13,163 nucleotides of DNA, taken from contig URJS01000070.1 in assembly GCA_900548205.1 (NCBI GenBank), forward strand, positions 1 through 13,163, read 5' to 3'. Below are positions 13,077-13,163 of this stretch, piece after piece. This DNA is from an uncultured Roseburia sp. GTDB lineage: Bacteria > Bacillota > Clostridia > Lachnospirales > Lachnospiraceae. Position 1 is the stretch's first letter. Each line of letters starts with the position of its first letter. The position numbers and the translations under genes were made by a program. The notes under the pieces were generated by a model. That model saw nothing but the letters and a program-made list of their open reading frames with translations, had not been told where the DNA came from and did no database searches.

Positions 13077-13163
13077 TTATTTTTTGGGAGGGTTTGCCGC
13101 TAAGTCTGCCAGTGTTTTTCCGTAGAAAAAATTATGCGTCAGCTCATTAAATTCCCTCCAGAG
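13077..13163 (-). CDS. C-terminal end of a convergent gene, function unknown (partial)
   Basis: On the minus strand an open frame enters from the right edge and stops at TAA (13077-13079), giving 28 residues that end LTHNFFYGKTLADLAANPPKK. The composition looks protein-like, and the frame stops just before the shared terminator. No family could be recognised from this tail. Confidence 0.5.
   Translation of the reverse strand, partial: LWREFNELTHNFFYGKTLADLAANPPKK

Overview
The window looks like a chromosomal segment from a low-to-mid GC Firmicute, most likely a gut Lachnospiraceae (Clostridia). The signs are strong AAGGAGG-type ribosome binding sites, extended -10 promoters (TGnTATAAT), the character of the proteins, and short palindromic intergenic repeats. 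No rRNA, tRNA, CRISPR array or intact mobile element was seen.

Layout. (1) 1-4483: the tail of an unknown gene is translationally coupled to a GT4 glycosyltransferase, probably for glycolipid or envelope sugar transfer. A promoter overlaps the GT stop codon. After it comes a leader of about 255 nt with many inverted repeats, then an OmpR-type response regulator and an overlapping, large, multi-membrane-segment histidine kinase. (2) 4484-5580: a three-S1-domain RNA-binding protein with its own promoter and flanking hairpins. (3) 5580-6981: an AT-richer accessory stretch with two small two-helix membrane proteins, a 111-aa protein and a 44-aa ORF of unknown function, and a decayed IS30-type transposase tail. 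(4) 7012-8022, minus strand: asnA, ammonia-dependent asparagine synthetase. (5) 8224-9441: a hypoxanthine/deoxyinosine DNA glycosylase with an overlapping four-helix membrane protein and a small helical ORF, closed by a strong terminator. (6) 9576-11984: a compact osmoprotectant (OpuB/OpuC-like) ABC transporter operon of permease, lipoprotein binding protein and ATPase, behind a near-consensus promoter. (7) 11985-12458: a long non-coding stretch with a consensus promoter, a predicted transcript of about 109 nt ending in an intrinsic terminator, and a cluster of palindromes and direct repeats. (8) 12459-13046: tdk, thymidine kinase, ending inside a perfect 17-bp terminator stem. A minus-strand gene enters from the right edge and converges on tdk.

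How the parts relate. Most genes are housekeeping or stress functions: two-component sensing, translation-associated RNA binding, Asn synthesis, repair of deaminated bases, compatible-solute uptake and thymidine salvage. The least explained parts are non-coding. They are the structured leader before the two-component genes, and the promoter/terminator/repeat block before tdk, where no second promoter for tdk was found, so tdk may depend on read-through of the terminator.
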